Below are positions 38,032 through 45,682 of a DNA stretch of 64,000 nt, piece after piece. Each line of letters begins with the position of its first letter. Position 1 is the first letter of the stretch. A program made the translations under genes and the position numbers. The stretch spans positions 1 to 64,000 of the forward strand of contig JADJYW010000019.1 of the NCBI GenBank assembly GCA_016719605.1, given 5' to 3'. Origin of the DNA: Lewinellaceae bacterium (GTDB lineage Bacteria; Bacteroidota; Bacteroidia; Chitinophagales; Saprospiraceae). A model generated the notes under the pieces. That model was not told where the DNA came from, made no database searches, and saw only the letters and a program-made list of their open reading frames with translations.

Positions 38032-39298
38032 TGAGTTTTGAAAAATTAAACGTTCTTTGACATATTGGTAAAAGCGCAATTAAAAGCGTTGGAGAAAAGT
38101 CCTACGTGTGCCAACAGGCCGACGTACCTAAGGATGCTGTTGGGCTCATGGGGCGGTTTGTTGCACCATTGGACGATGTGTTTTTTCAACACATCGAACC
38201 GATCAGTAAAGGGGTGATTATGCACGAGGTCTTGCTTAAGCATTTTCCATACTTTTTCGATAGGATTGAGCCAGGAAGCATATGTAGGCAAAAAGTGGAG
38301 TTGGACGGGCAGGTTCATTTTGAGGTACTTCTTTTGGGGTTTTAGGTTGGCCCACGAAGCGGGCACTTTGCGTTCAAAGGGATAAAGTTGCACTTGCAAA
38401 GCGGCCAAAACATTGGGGTGGACATGGACGGGCCAGTTGTCTAAAACGATTTGTACAATCTTGCCCGGATGCTTGTGTGTCAAGGTTTTGAAAAACTCAA
38501 TGAGAGCCGGTACGGTGATCTGGTTGCGGACGATGGCCTCAAAGTCACCCGTGAAGGCATTCAAAGCGCCGCAGATACGCAGTGCTTTGTCTGCCCTGTG
38601 TCCTTGGCGTGCCAAGGGCTGCGGCACACTGGATTCGACCCAGTCGTAACTGGCGCTGGGCTGCAAATGCACCGAAACTTGGTCAAAAAATACAAACCTG
38701 ACGTTCAGGGTCGAAATCCCGCACGATGCTCAAGACATGTTCAGAATTTTCTTGGTACAGCGGGTCTGGGCTATGTACGTGATGCCGCGCTCGAACGTGG
38801 CGCACACCCAGCCGACGAAGCACGCGCCAAGCGCCCGACACACTGTAAGAATTCAGGCAACTCACCGCCGAGCACAGGTTTTTAAGCGTCCAGCGAACAG
38901 CAACCAAGCCGAAACCTTGCGGACGGCTGCCCATCGAATACTCGATCTCACTTTTGGCCTCCGCTACCGCCATCGGGGAAAAAGAGGGCTTGCGACCTCT
39001 GCCGGGCTTGTTTTCAAGCCCCTTGATCCCCCTCTGCTTTGTATCGATGCACCCACTCATAGACGGTATTACGGCGACGAACCCGTAGCAGACCATAAAA
39101 TGCCACTTCTTTACCCTGGCGACCATCGGCTATCTGCAAAAGGGCCGAGGCGCGCTCTCGAAGGTGCGATTTAGCGGATTTTTTCACCATTTCTTCCAAT
39201 TCCTTTCGCTCCTCCTCACTCAATTCAAGTCGAAGTACCATGTTTTTTTTGCGCTAATTTCCAATATTTTAAAGAACGTTTTATTTTTCAAAATTCAT
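38032..39298 (-). mobile_element. IS630-type insertion sequence
   Basis: Near-perfect terminal inverted repeats of about 37 bp: the left end at 38032 begins TGAGTTTTGAAAAATTAAAC, the right end read inward from 39297 begins TGAATTTTGAAAAATAAAAC. Both continue with gttcttt and atattgg. TA is present at both outer edges (38030-38031 and 39299-39300), the duplicated target of IS630/Tc1 elements. Deleting the element restores a hairpin (gcggcggg-ttta-tcccgcc) that occurs intact at 33621. The element is about 1.27 kb. Confidence 0.85.
38046..39241 (-). pseudogene. IS630 family transposase, frameshifted
   Basis: Read across frames this is one DDE transposase of about 395 residues. It starts MVLRLELSEEERKELEEMV and continues with a helix-turn-helix region (GKEVAFYGLLRVRRRNTVYEWVHRY), GRGRKPSFSP and a second HTH. 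The catalytic domain has Asp in FFDQVSVHL, Asp in QIVLDNWPVHVHP and Glu in FLPTYASWLNPIEKVWKML. Frame changes lie at the C-run 39028-39032 and the A-run 38685-38690. All three catalytic acids are present, so the element may be active if the breaks are errors. Programmed frameshifting at the A-run is possible, because some IS630 members use it. Confidence 0.85.
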
Positions 39299-39323
39299 TA
39301 TCCCGCCAGAGGCAAAAGACAAA

Positions 39324-41693
39324 TTAGTAGTTGGCCGGGCTTGAGCCGAAAGTGCGCTTTCCGTTTTTCATCTCAATATGGAATTTACCCCGTTTGCCAA
39401 GTTCCTTTCCCGCACTGCCCCGGTAGAGTTCGAGATACCGCTTGTGCGTGGCATCGGATTGCTTTTTGCCGTTTACATGGAGGGTTTTGCCGGAGAGTTC
39501 CACGGAAAAATTATTGGGGTCGGTAACCAGTTCATCGCGCTGGAGGTTGATTTCCAGAAGGTGTACGATACCATATTGTTCCCGAAACCGAATCTGGTGC
39601 TCCTCGTTTGCCCAGTACGACCGGGATTTTGATTCTGCTGCTGCGGCCCGTTGCTCATCCAGCGCCGCGCGTTGCGCCCGCTCGGCTTTTTCAAGTGCCC
39701 GTTGTGCTTCTTCCAGCGCCTTGTGTGCTTCTTTCTGAGATTTTTTCCATTCGGTACGGCTTTGCGTGCGTTCCCGTTCCAGCGCGCATAGTTCCTGTTC
39801 GATTTGCCTGCGCTGTTGTTCCATGTCGCGCAGCGCTTCTTCCCGGATACGTTTGGCATCCATTTCAGGAAAGAATTCCCGGATTTGCAGCTCGGCGCCT
39901 TCCGGCGTATCAAATAAAAACTGTCCTCCATCCGGACTAAACTGGAAAAACTGTGGCGCGTCCGGTGCATCCGGCGCGGGCGGGATATGAAATTCCATAA
40001 CTCGTCCGTCGGGTCGGGGAGTGTGCAGGCGGCTGCCCTCCATTTGAAACACGCGTTCGTTACCCTCAAAAAAACGGATACCCGGAATATCCAGTTTTTC
40101 ACCTTTCTCCAGTTTTTTTCCATCCACCCAAACTTCATCGTTTTTGACCCGTATCTCCATGGGGTTCCCGTTTTGTTCCAAACGAATGACGGTGTTGCCC
40201 TGGTCGTCCACATCGGTGGTGATGATGGAAGAAGATGGCGCGTGCGGCGGAAATGGCGCACGCGGTGCGGGCATATTCCAACCGCGCGGGGCATCTGGCG
40301 GGGCCGGTGCAGGTTCCCAACCCGGTATTCCGGGTGGCGCCGGTGGGGCCGGCGGCGGTGTTGCGTCGCGCAAAATTTCTTTGGTGAGGGTACTGTATTG
40401 GTCGTATTCCGTGGCCGGGATTTCTTTTCCGTTGATGATGAGCCGACGCATTTTGCCGTCCTCCATCTCCATTTCCACGCGCTGGTTACCGTCGTCATGC
40501 ACGATTTTTCCGCGCTCTTTTTTGGGTTTTGGTACGGAATCGGTAACCGTTTGCCACACTTGTGTTTCTTGTGGCGTGCCGGCAGCGAGCCATGTTTTTG
40601 GTGTTTCTGCTATGTTACGAATGGCTTCTGCCAAGGCCGGCGGGGTATTGGCGCGCAACGTAAAGAGGACGATAAGAGCCGAAAAAATGACTAAGGCAAT
40701 GGTCTTTTCCATAATTGTAGTGGATGGTTGTGGTTGGTGGAGAATACGTTTGATACGTTCCAGCAGCAGGGGGCGACGACGGAGCAACGTGGGCGTGCCG
40801 TTCAGGCTCAGTGCCAGGTTGGGAGTTGGGGCGTTGCGGGCCAGGTCTTGCAGGTGTGCAAGGGTTTTGGCGTACGCCAGCCGGTTCCCGGTAAGCGCTA
40901 CGGCGGTGTCGTCGCAGCAGTTTTCGCGCTCGGCCCGGATGGTAGCGGATATCCACCACACGGCGGGGTGGAAATAAAACACAGCCTCGATGAGGGTTTG
41001 CAGGAGGTTGAAAAGCCAGTCGCGCCGCGCCAGGTGCGCCAGTTCGTGCGCCAGCACAGCCTCTACTTCGGCAGGGGAGAGCTGGTTGGCCAAACCGATG
41101 GGGAGCAGGATCATCGGTTTGAAAAAACCTAAAGCCATGGGTACCCGAATCAGAGCTGATTCCAGTAAAACCACCGGTCGGGTGTAGCCGATTTCGGCAG
41201 TCAATTTCCGTAAACGATCCTGCCAATCGGCCCCTGCCGGCCGGGTTTGTCGGCGTCGCAGGCGCTGCACATAATGCAGGCCTCCAGCCAAACGAAGCAG
41301 AAAAAACAAAAATCCGGGGAGCCATAGCGCCACGATCACGGGGTGGCATACCTCCAGTTTTGAGGCCATAGCGGCCCAAAAATTTTGAGAAACAGGCAGT
41401 GTGGCGCCAGGTGTGCCAAGTGTCATCGCCGGCAGCATCCAAACGGTTTGGGCGTCGGCAACCACAGGTACCTGCGCGGGCTGATACACCCGGACAAAGG
41501 TGGCTGCGGCAACAATGGCGAGACATAGCAGGGCGCTATAGGCTGCCCGGTAGCGCTGTTTTGCCGAGCGCAACCGCGGCAGTACGAGCCAGAGTACCAG
41601 GGCAATGGCCGAGCCTTGCCAAAGGGTGTGTACCAGCGTCCAACCTAAAGCGCGGACGACGGCGTCGGACAAAAAGAGCGAACTGTGCATCAT
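39324..41693 (-). CDS. BlaR1-like M56 family metallopeptidase with long C-terminal domain
   Basis: Integral membrane zinc protease of the BlaR1/MecR1 type, expected to cleave or inactivate its BlaI repressor on a signal. The first 340 residues hold membrane helices (LGWTLVHTLWQGSAIALVLWLV, YSALLCLAIVAAATF, VALWLPGFLFFLLRLAG) and the zinc motif HELAH (216-220) with a downstream RAERENCCDD. The usual penicillin-binding sensor is absent. Instead, a periplasmic region of about 440 residues follows with a Pro-rich hinge (PPPAPPAPPG), beta-rich segments and a charged coiled coil (about 640-700, RRQIEQELCALERERTQ). The signal sensed is unknown. Its start overlaps the BlaI stop by 4 bases, so the pair is translationally coupled. 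Confidence 0.85.
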   Translation of the reverse strand: MMHSSLFLSDAVVRALGWTLVHTLWQGSAIALVLWLVLPRLRSAKQRYRAAYSALLCLAIVAAATFVRVYQPAQVPVVADAQTVWMLPAMTLGTPGATLPVSQNFWAAMASKLEVCHPVIVALWLPGFLFFLLRLAGGLHYVQRLRRRQTRPAGADWQDRLRKLTAEIGYTRPVVLLESALIRVPMALGFFKPMILLPIGLANQLSPAEVEAVLAHELAHLARRDWLFNLLQTLIEAVFYFHPAVWWISATIRAERENCCDDTAVALTGNRLAYAKTLAHLQDLARNAPTPNLALSLNGTPTLLRRRPLLLERIKRILHQPQPSTTIMEKTIALVIFSALIVLFTLRANTPPALAEAIRNIAETPKTWLAAGTPQETQVWQTVTDSVPKPKKERGKIVHDDGNQRVEMEMEDGKMRRLIINGKEIPATEYDQYSTLTKEILRDATPPPAPPAPPGIPGWEPAPAPPDAPRGWNMPAPRAPFPPHAPSSSIITTDVDDQGNTVIRLEQNGNPMEIRVKNDEVWVDGKKLEKGEKLDIPGIRFFEGNERVFQMEGSRLHTPRPDGRVMEFHIPPAPDAPDAPQFFQFSPDGGQFLFDTPEGAELQIREFFPEMDAKRIREEALRDMEQQRRQIEQELCALERERTQSRTEWKKSQKEAHKALEEAQRALEKAERAQRAALDEQRAAAAESKSRSYWANEEHQIRFREQYGIVHLLEINLQRDELVTDPNNFSVELSGKTLHVNGKKQSDATHKRYLELYRGSAGKELGKRGKFHIEMKNGKRTFGSSPANY

Positions 41694-42118
41694 GGTTCCG
41701 GTTGATTTTGTTCAATTTGTGCCAGGAGCGCTTTGATCTCGTCAATTTCAGATTGATTGGCCTCGTGGTTGCCCAGCGCTTGCAGGACGAGTTTCATCGC
41801 GCTGCCCCGATAGGCTGCATCCACAAACTGCCGGAGCAGCGCGGACTGGGTTTCCTGTTCGTTCACGGCAGCCGAATAGATGTGCGTACGCCCCTCTTCG
41901 TCCCGGCCAACCAACCCTTTTTCATACATGATTTGCATGATTTTCAACGTGGTGGTGTACCCGGTTTCGCGAGGAGCGCCGGAGGAGCGCCGTCCGCTGC
42001 GGGCGGGTTTTTGCGGGTTGTTCAGGTGCTCGTTCACGGTGCGTACCGTGCTTGGCCCCAGTTCCCAAAGGAGCTGCAGGATTTCTAATTCGGATTCGGT
42101 TGGCTTGCTTGTTTGCAT
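41690..42118 (-). CDS. BlaI/MecI/CopY family transcriptional repressor
   Basis: Winged-helix repressor paired with the downstream M56 protease. From MQTSKPTESELEILQLLWEL (42118) it is 142 residues. Helix-turn-helix elements are seen in STVRTVNEHL and YTTTLKIMQIMYEKGLVGRDEEGRTHIY. The C-terminal dimer domain (SALLRQFVDAAYRGSAMKLVLQAL) contains the region that M56 proteases usually cut. Compared with the family, about 18 extra residues (KPARSGRRSSGAPRE part) lie between the HTH halves. Two strong dyads just upstream are its likely operator, so it should repress its own two-gene operon. The targets outside this operon are unknown. Confidence 0.9.
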   Translation of the reverse strand: MQTSKPTESELEILQLLWELGPSTVRTVNEHLNNPQKPARSGRRSSGAPRETGYTTTLKIMQIMYEKGLVGRDEEGRTHIYSAAVNEQETQSALLRQFVDAAYRGSAMKLVLQALGNHEANQSEIDEIKALLAQIEQNQPEP

Positions 42119-42154
42119 GTTTGCGCAGGTGTGAAAAAATGACGCTGCAAACAT

Positions 42155-42208
42155 CTACGAAGTTTTTCGTAGTAACAAATTATTCTACGAATTTTTTCGT
42201 AGAATAAT
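42155..42208 (-). promoter_or_regulatory. Double-dyad operator of the BlaI/M56 operon
   Basis: Site 1 is ctacgaa-gttt-ttcgtag (42155-42172). Site 2 is a perfect 13-bp inverted repeat, attattctacgaa / ttcgtagaataat, with a tttt centre (42179-42208). The shared core is CTACGAA-N4-TTCGTAG. Centres are 30 bases apart, about three helical turns, which suits cooperative binding of two dimers. The sites are 37-90 bases upstream of the repressor ATG and overlap the last codons of rsmI. Confidence 0.8.
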
Positions 42209-42956
42209 AAAATGGCTGTGGAGACAAGGACATGGGGCAATGCCGAAAAGACAAGCGACGAATCCGGGGGATGCAGGTAAAGGGCGGGCGGTACGGTTTT
42301 CCGGCAACCACCACTACAATTTCTCCTTTTACTTCTTTGGCTCCAAAATGGGCAAGGATTTCCTGCAAGGATGCCGTTTTGATTTCCTCGAACATTTTGC
42401 TCAGTTCGCGGGCCACGCAGGCCCGGCGGTCGGGGCCACACACGGTGACGAGTTCGCCAAGGCATTTGACTAAGCGGTAGGGAGATTCGTACAGGACGAA
42501 AGTATGGGGCAGTTCGGCGAGGTATTTCAGCCGGGTTTGCCGGCCTTTTTTATGCGGTAGAAAACCATCAAACTGAAACGTATCGCAAGGTAGTCCGCTA
42601 GCTACAAGAGCAGGCACGAATGCGGTTGGTCCGGGCAGGCATTCCACCCGCACGCCTGCCTGAACGCAAGCTCGTACCAGTAAAAACCCGGGATCGCTGA
42701 TGCCCGGCGTACCGGCATCAGACACGAGCGCCATGGTACCACCCGCCGCCAGTTCCGCCACAATTCGGTCAACAACGGTGTGCTCGTTGTGTGCGTGAAA
42801 CGCCCGAAGCGGCGTGCTGATGCCGTAGTGGTCGAGTAGTCGGCGGCTCGTACGGGTATCTTCCGCCAGAATCAGCGGCACCTCTTTCAGTATGCGCAAT
42901 GCACGCAGGGTGATGTCTTCGAGGTTGCCGATTGGGGTGGGGACGACGTAGAGCAC
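42180..42956 (-). CDS. rsmI: 16S rRNA (cytidine(1402)-2'-O)-methyltransferase
   Basis: SAM-dependent methylase acting on C1402 of the decoding centre. 258 residues start MLYVVPTPIGNLEDITLRAL. Family blocks are LAEDTRTSRRLLDHYGI, VSDAGTPGISDPGFLLV, CLPGPTAFVPALVASGLP, FQFDGFLPHKKG and FVLYESPYRLVKCL. It normally ends soon after GEIVVVVAGKP. Here the frame goes on for 38 residues (to STKKFVE), the last ones being encoded by the BlaI operator dyad. The tail has no family character and may be a consequence of a lost stop. The SAM fold itself is complete. Confidence 0.93.
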   Translation of the reverse strand: MLYVVPTPIGNLEDITLRALRILKEVPLILAEDTRTSRRLLDHYGISTPLRAFHAHNEHTVVDRIVAELAAGGTMALVSDAGTPGISDPGFLLVRACVQAGVRVECLPGPTAFVPALVASGLPCDTFQFDGFLPHKKGRQTRLKYLAELPHTFVLYESPYRLVKCLGELVTVCGPDRRACVARELSKMFEEIKTASLQEILAHFGAKEVKGEIVVVVAGKPYRPPFTCIPRIRRLSFRHCPMSLSPQPFYYSTKKFVE

Positions 42957-42984
42957 AGGTGCTATTTTGAGTGTACAATTGGAA

Positions 42985-45384
42985 TCAATTCCGCAACGGC
43001 TTCCCGCTTTCCAGCATTTGCTGGATGCGTTCCAGTGTTTTTTGTTCCCCGCACAGGCTCAAAAACGCTTCGCGTTCCAGATCGAGGAGGTACTGCTCGG
43101 ACACCTGTTGCGGGCTGGTGAGGTCGCCGCCACAAAGCACCCACGCTATTTTTTGGGCTATTTTGATATCGTGGTCGGTGGCGTAGTTGCCGAGTTTGAG
43201 CGAATGTGCCGCGATGTACAATGCGCCGAGGCCTGTGCGTCCCAGGACAAAAATGTCCTTGCGCTGGATCGGTTGGACATAGTTTTCCGCCAGTTCCAGC
43301 ACCCGGGCTTTGGCTTCGGCAATGTTGCGGGCGGTGTTGTGCACCACCTGGTCTTTTTGCGGAAGCAGGTAGCCGTAGTTGAATGCCTCGTAAGCGGATG
43401 TGGCCACTTGTGCCGTAGCGATGGTTTTGAATTTTTCAATCAATGTCGGGATTTGCACGTCGCCTTCGCGGGTGTACGCATCGGAGGCGCGCACAGCAAA
43501 TTCCTTGGTGCCGGCGCCGCCCGGAATGAGGCCCACGCCCACTTCCACCAGACCAATGTAACTTTCGGCAGCAGCCACGACGCCGTCGCAGTGCATGGCA
43601 AATTCGCAGCCTCCGCCAAAAACATAGCCCTGCGTAGCCATCACCACGGGCACCGACGAGTAGCGCAAGCGCATGGAGGTTTGCTGGAAAATACGGACAG
43701 CCATGTTCAGTTCGTCCCATTCCTGTTGATAGGCCATCATGGCAATCATCATCAGATTGGCGCCCACGGTAAAATTTTGGGCATTGTTGCCGATCACCAG
43801 CCCCTTCCAGCCTTCCTCTTCGGCAATACGCACGCTTTCGTTCAGACCGCGCAAAATACCCTCGCCGATGGCGTTCATTTTGGAGTGAAATTCCAGGCAA
43901 AGCACCCCGTTTCCGATGTCGTGCAAGGTAACTTCTGCATTTTGAAACACCGGCTTTTGGTCGCGCCAGGCATCCAGCACGATGAATGATTCGCCACCCG
44001 GCAGCGGGTCAAAGGTTTTCGTAGTCGGGTTGTAACACAGGCGTTTGCCGTTTTCGGATTTGTAAAAACTCGTGTGCCCGGCAGCGAGCATCTCCGACAC
44101 CCAGGGCGCTATTTTTTCGCCTTTGGCCTCGGCGGCTTGTACGGCTTCGGCTACACCCACGAGGTCCCAGTATTCAAACGGGCCTTTTTCCCAGGCAAAG
44201 CCGGCGCGCAGGGCGTCGTCTATGGCATAAAGTGTGTCGCTGATCTCCGGTATGCGGTTGGAAGCGTAGGCGAAGAGACCGAGAAAGGAGCGCTGGAGCA
44301 GCTCCGCGCCTTTGTCCGTACCCTTGAAAATCGCCTTCATGCGGCGCGGCAGTTCATCAATTTGTTTGAGCGTGTCGAGTATCGGCAGTTTGGTTTTTTG
44401 CGAAGGCCCGTACTCCAGGGTATCGAGGTTGAGGGCGAGCACCACGGGGCGACCTTTTTCGTCCCGTTCGCCGGTTTTTTGATAAAAACCCTTGCCCGAC
44501 TTGTTTCCGAAAAATTTGTTTTCGATCAAAAATTCCAGAAACCGGGGTACCTCGAAGGCGCCGATCTGCTCGTCGTGCGGGCAGTTTTGGCGCATCCCGT
44601 TGATGACGTGCACGGCCGTATCCATACCGACGAGGTCGCCCAGACGGAAAGTACCCGTTTTTGGACGGCCAATAGCCGGGCCGGTGAGCGTATCCACCGT
44701 GGCAATATCAAGGCCGATCTCGTGGGTCAGTTGGAAAATTTTGGCCATGGCATACACGCCGACGCGGTTGGCGATGAAAGCCGGGGTATCCTTGCAGAGT
44801 ACGGTTTGTTTGCCGAGGAAAACGTCGCCGTAGTGCATAAAAAACGCCGTCGCGGCCGGGTCGGTATCGGGCGTGGGAATGATTTCCAGCAGCCGCATGT
44901 ACCTGGCAGGATTGAAAAAGTGGGTGCCGAGGAAGTGCTGTTTGAAATCGGCGCTGCGGCCCTCGGTCATTAGGTGAATCGGAATGCCGGAGGTATTGGA
45001 GGTGACAAAGCTGCCGGGGGTGCGGTATTTTTCGACTTTTTCAAATACCTGTTTTTTGATGTCGAGGCGCTCTACGACCACTTCGATGATCCAGTCGCAG
45101 TCTTTTATTTTCGGAAAATCGTCCTCGAAATTGCCCACGGTAATCCTGGATGCAAATTTCTGGTCATAGAACGGCGCGGGTTTGGATTTGAGGGCTGTTT
45201 GCAGGGCCGCTTGCCCGATTCGGTTGCGGGCATCGGGCTTTTGGGCTTCACTTTCCTTCAGGTCGGAGGGCAGGATATCCAGCATCAGGACTTCGAGTCC
45301 GCAGCCAGCGAGGTGTGCAGCAATGCCTGTACCCATGAGGCCGGATCCAAGTACGGCTACTTTTCGTATGTGTTTATTGAGCAT
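42985..45384 (-). CDS. Fused 3-hydroxyacyl-CoA dehydrogenase / enoyl-CoA hydratase
   Basis: Bifunctional beta-oxidation enzyme of the FadN type. Starting at MLNKHIRKVAVLGSGLMGTG (45384) it has 799 residues, the usual FadN length. Residues 1-300 form the NAD-binding dehydrogenase domain (GSGLMGTG at 13-20, TSNTSGIPI, the catalytic GTHFFNPARYMRLLEIIP, KDTPAFIANRVG). The second dehydrogenase-type helical domain (about 310-420) is followed by the hydratase/crotonase domain (about 470-700: NFTVGANLMM, QGYVFGGGCEFAMHCD, SYIGLVEVGVGLIPGGAGTKEF). The dehydrogenase-first order differs from FadB/FadJ of proteobacteria and matches FadN. The thiolase at 21.7 kb would complete the cycle. Confidence 0.92.
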   Translation of the reverse strand: MLNKHIRKVAVLGSGLMGTGIAAHLAGCGLEVLMLDILPSDLKESEAQKPDARNRIGQAALQTALKSKPAPFYDQKFASRITVGNFEDDFPKIKDCDWIIEVVVERLDIKKQVFEKVEKYRTPGSFVTSNTSGIPIHLMTEGRSADFKQHFLGTHFFNPARYMRLLEIIPTPDTDPAATAFFMHYGDVFLGKQTVLCKDTPAFIANRVGVYAMAKIFQLTHEIGLDIATVDTLTGPAIGRPKTGTFRLGDLVGMDTAVHVINGMRQNCPHDEQIGAFEVPRFLEFLIENKFFGNKSGKGFYQKTGERDEKGRPVVLALNLDTLEYGPSQKTKLPILDTLKQIDELPRRMKAIFKGTDKGAELLQRSFLGLFAYASNRIPEISDTLYAIDDALRAGFAWEKGPFEYWDLVGVAEAVQAAEAKGEKIAPWVSEMLAAGHTSFYKSENGKRLCYNPTTKTFDPLPGGESFIVLDAWRDQKPVFQNAEVTLHDIGNGVLCLEFHSKMNAIGEGILRGLNESVRIAEEEGWKGLVIGNNAQNFTVGANLMMIAMMAYQQEWDELNMAVRIFQQTSMRLRYSSVPVVMATQGYVFGGGCEFAMHCDGVVAAAESYIGLVEVGVGLIPGGAGTKEFAVRASDAYTREGDVQIPTLIEKFKTIATAQVATSAYEAFNYGYLLPQKDQVVHNTARNIAEAKARVLELAENYVQPIQRKDIFVLGRTGLGALYIAAHSLKLGNYATDHDIKIAQKIAWVLCGGDLTSPQQVSEQYLLDLEREAFLSLCGEQKTLERIQQMLESGKPLRN

Positions 45385-45631
45385 GATGATTTGATTGATT
45401 CGAATAGTTTGATTGACTCGATTGGTAGTGGCGGGCTGGTTGTCTGAAAAAACTACCGCAGGTTTTTCCGGCGAAAGTTCGCCCGGCGAAGGTAGGGGTT
45501 TCGTGCAGGAAAAAATGAATGTAGCCCGTGTTTGCTTTTGGAGTTTGAAAGGACAAAACAATAATGGTGTTTTGCTATTTCCAATCAGATGTAAAAATCA
45601 TTTGGCAGCGTATGCTCCACAAAGGTGTATC

Positions 45632-45639
45632 TACATTTG
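45632..45639 (+). promoter_or_regulatory. Promoter -7 element before the SprB-repeat protein
   Basis: TACATTTG matches TAnnTTTG and lies 44 bases before ATG 45683. The nearest TTTG upstream (45601-45604) is at 27 bases, longer than usual, so the -33 part is uncertain. Confidence 0.45.
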
Positions 45640-45682
45640 TCTTTCTAAAATCTATTCAAATTTTAACCGATCTTTTTGAAAC

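Noticed and set aside
39473..40498. Second minus-strand frame inside the M56 gene
   Set aside because: Shadow frame with no motif; the M56 frame is continuous with the HELAH domain.
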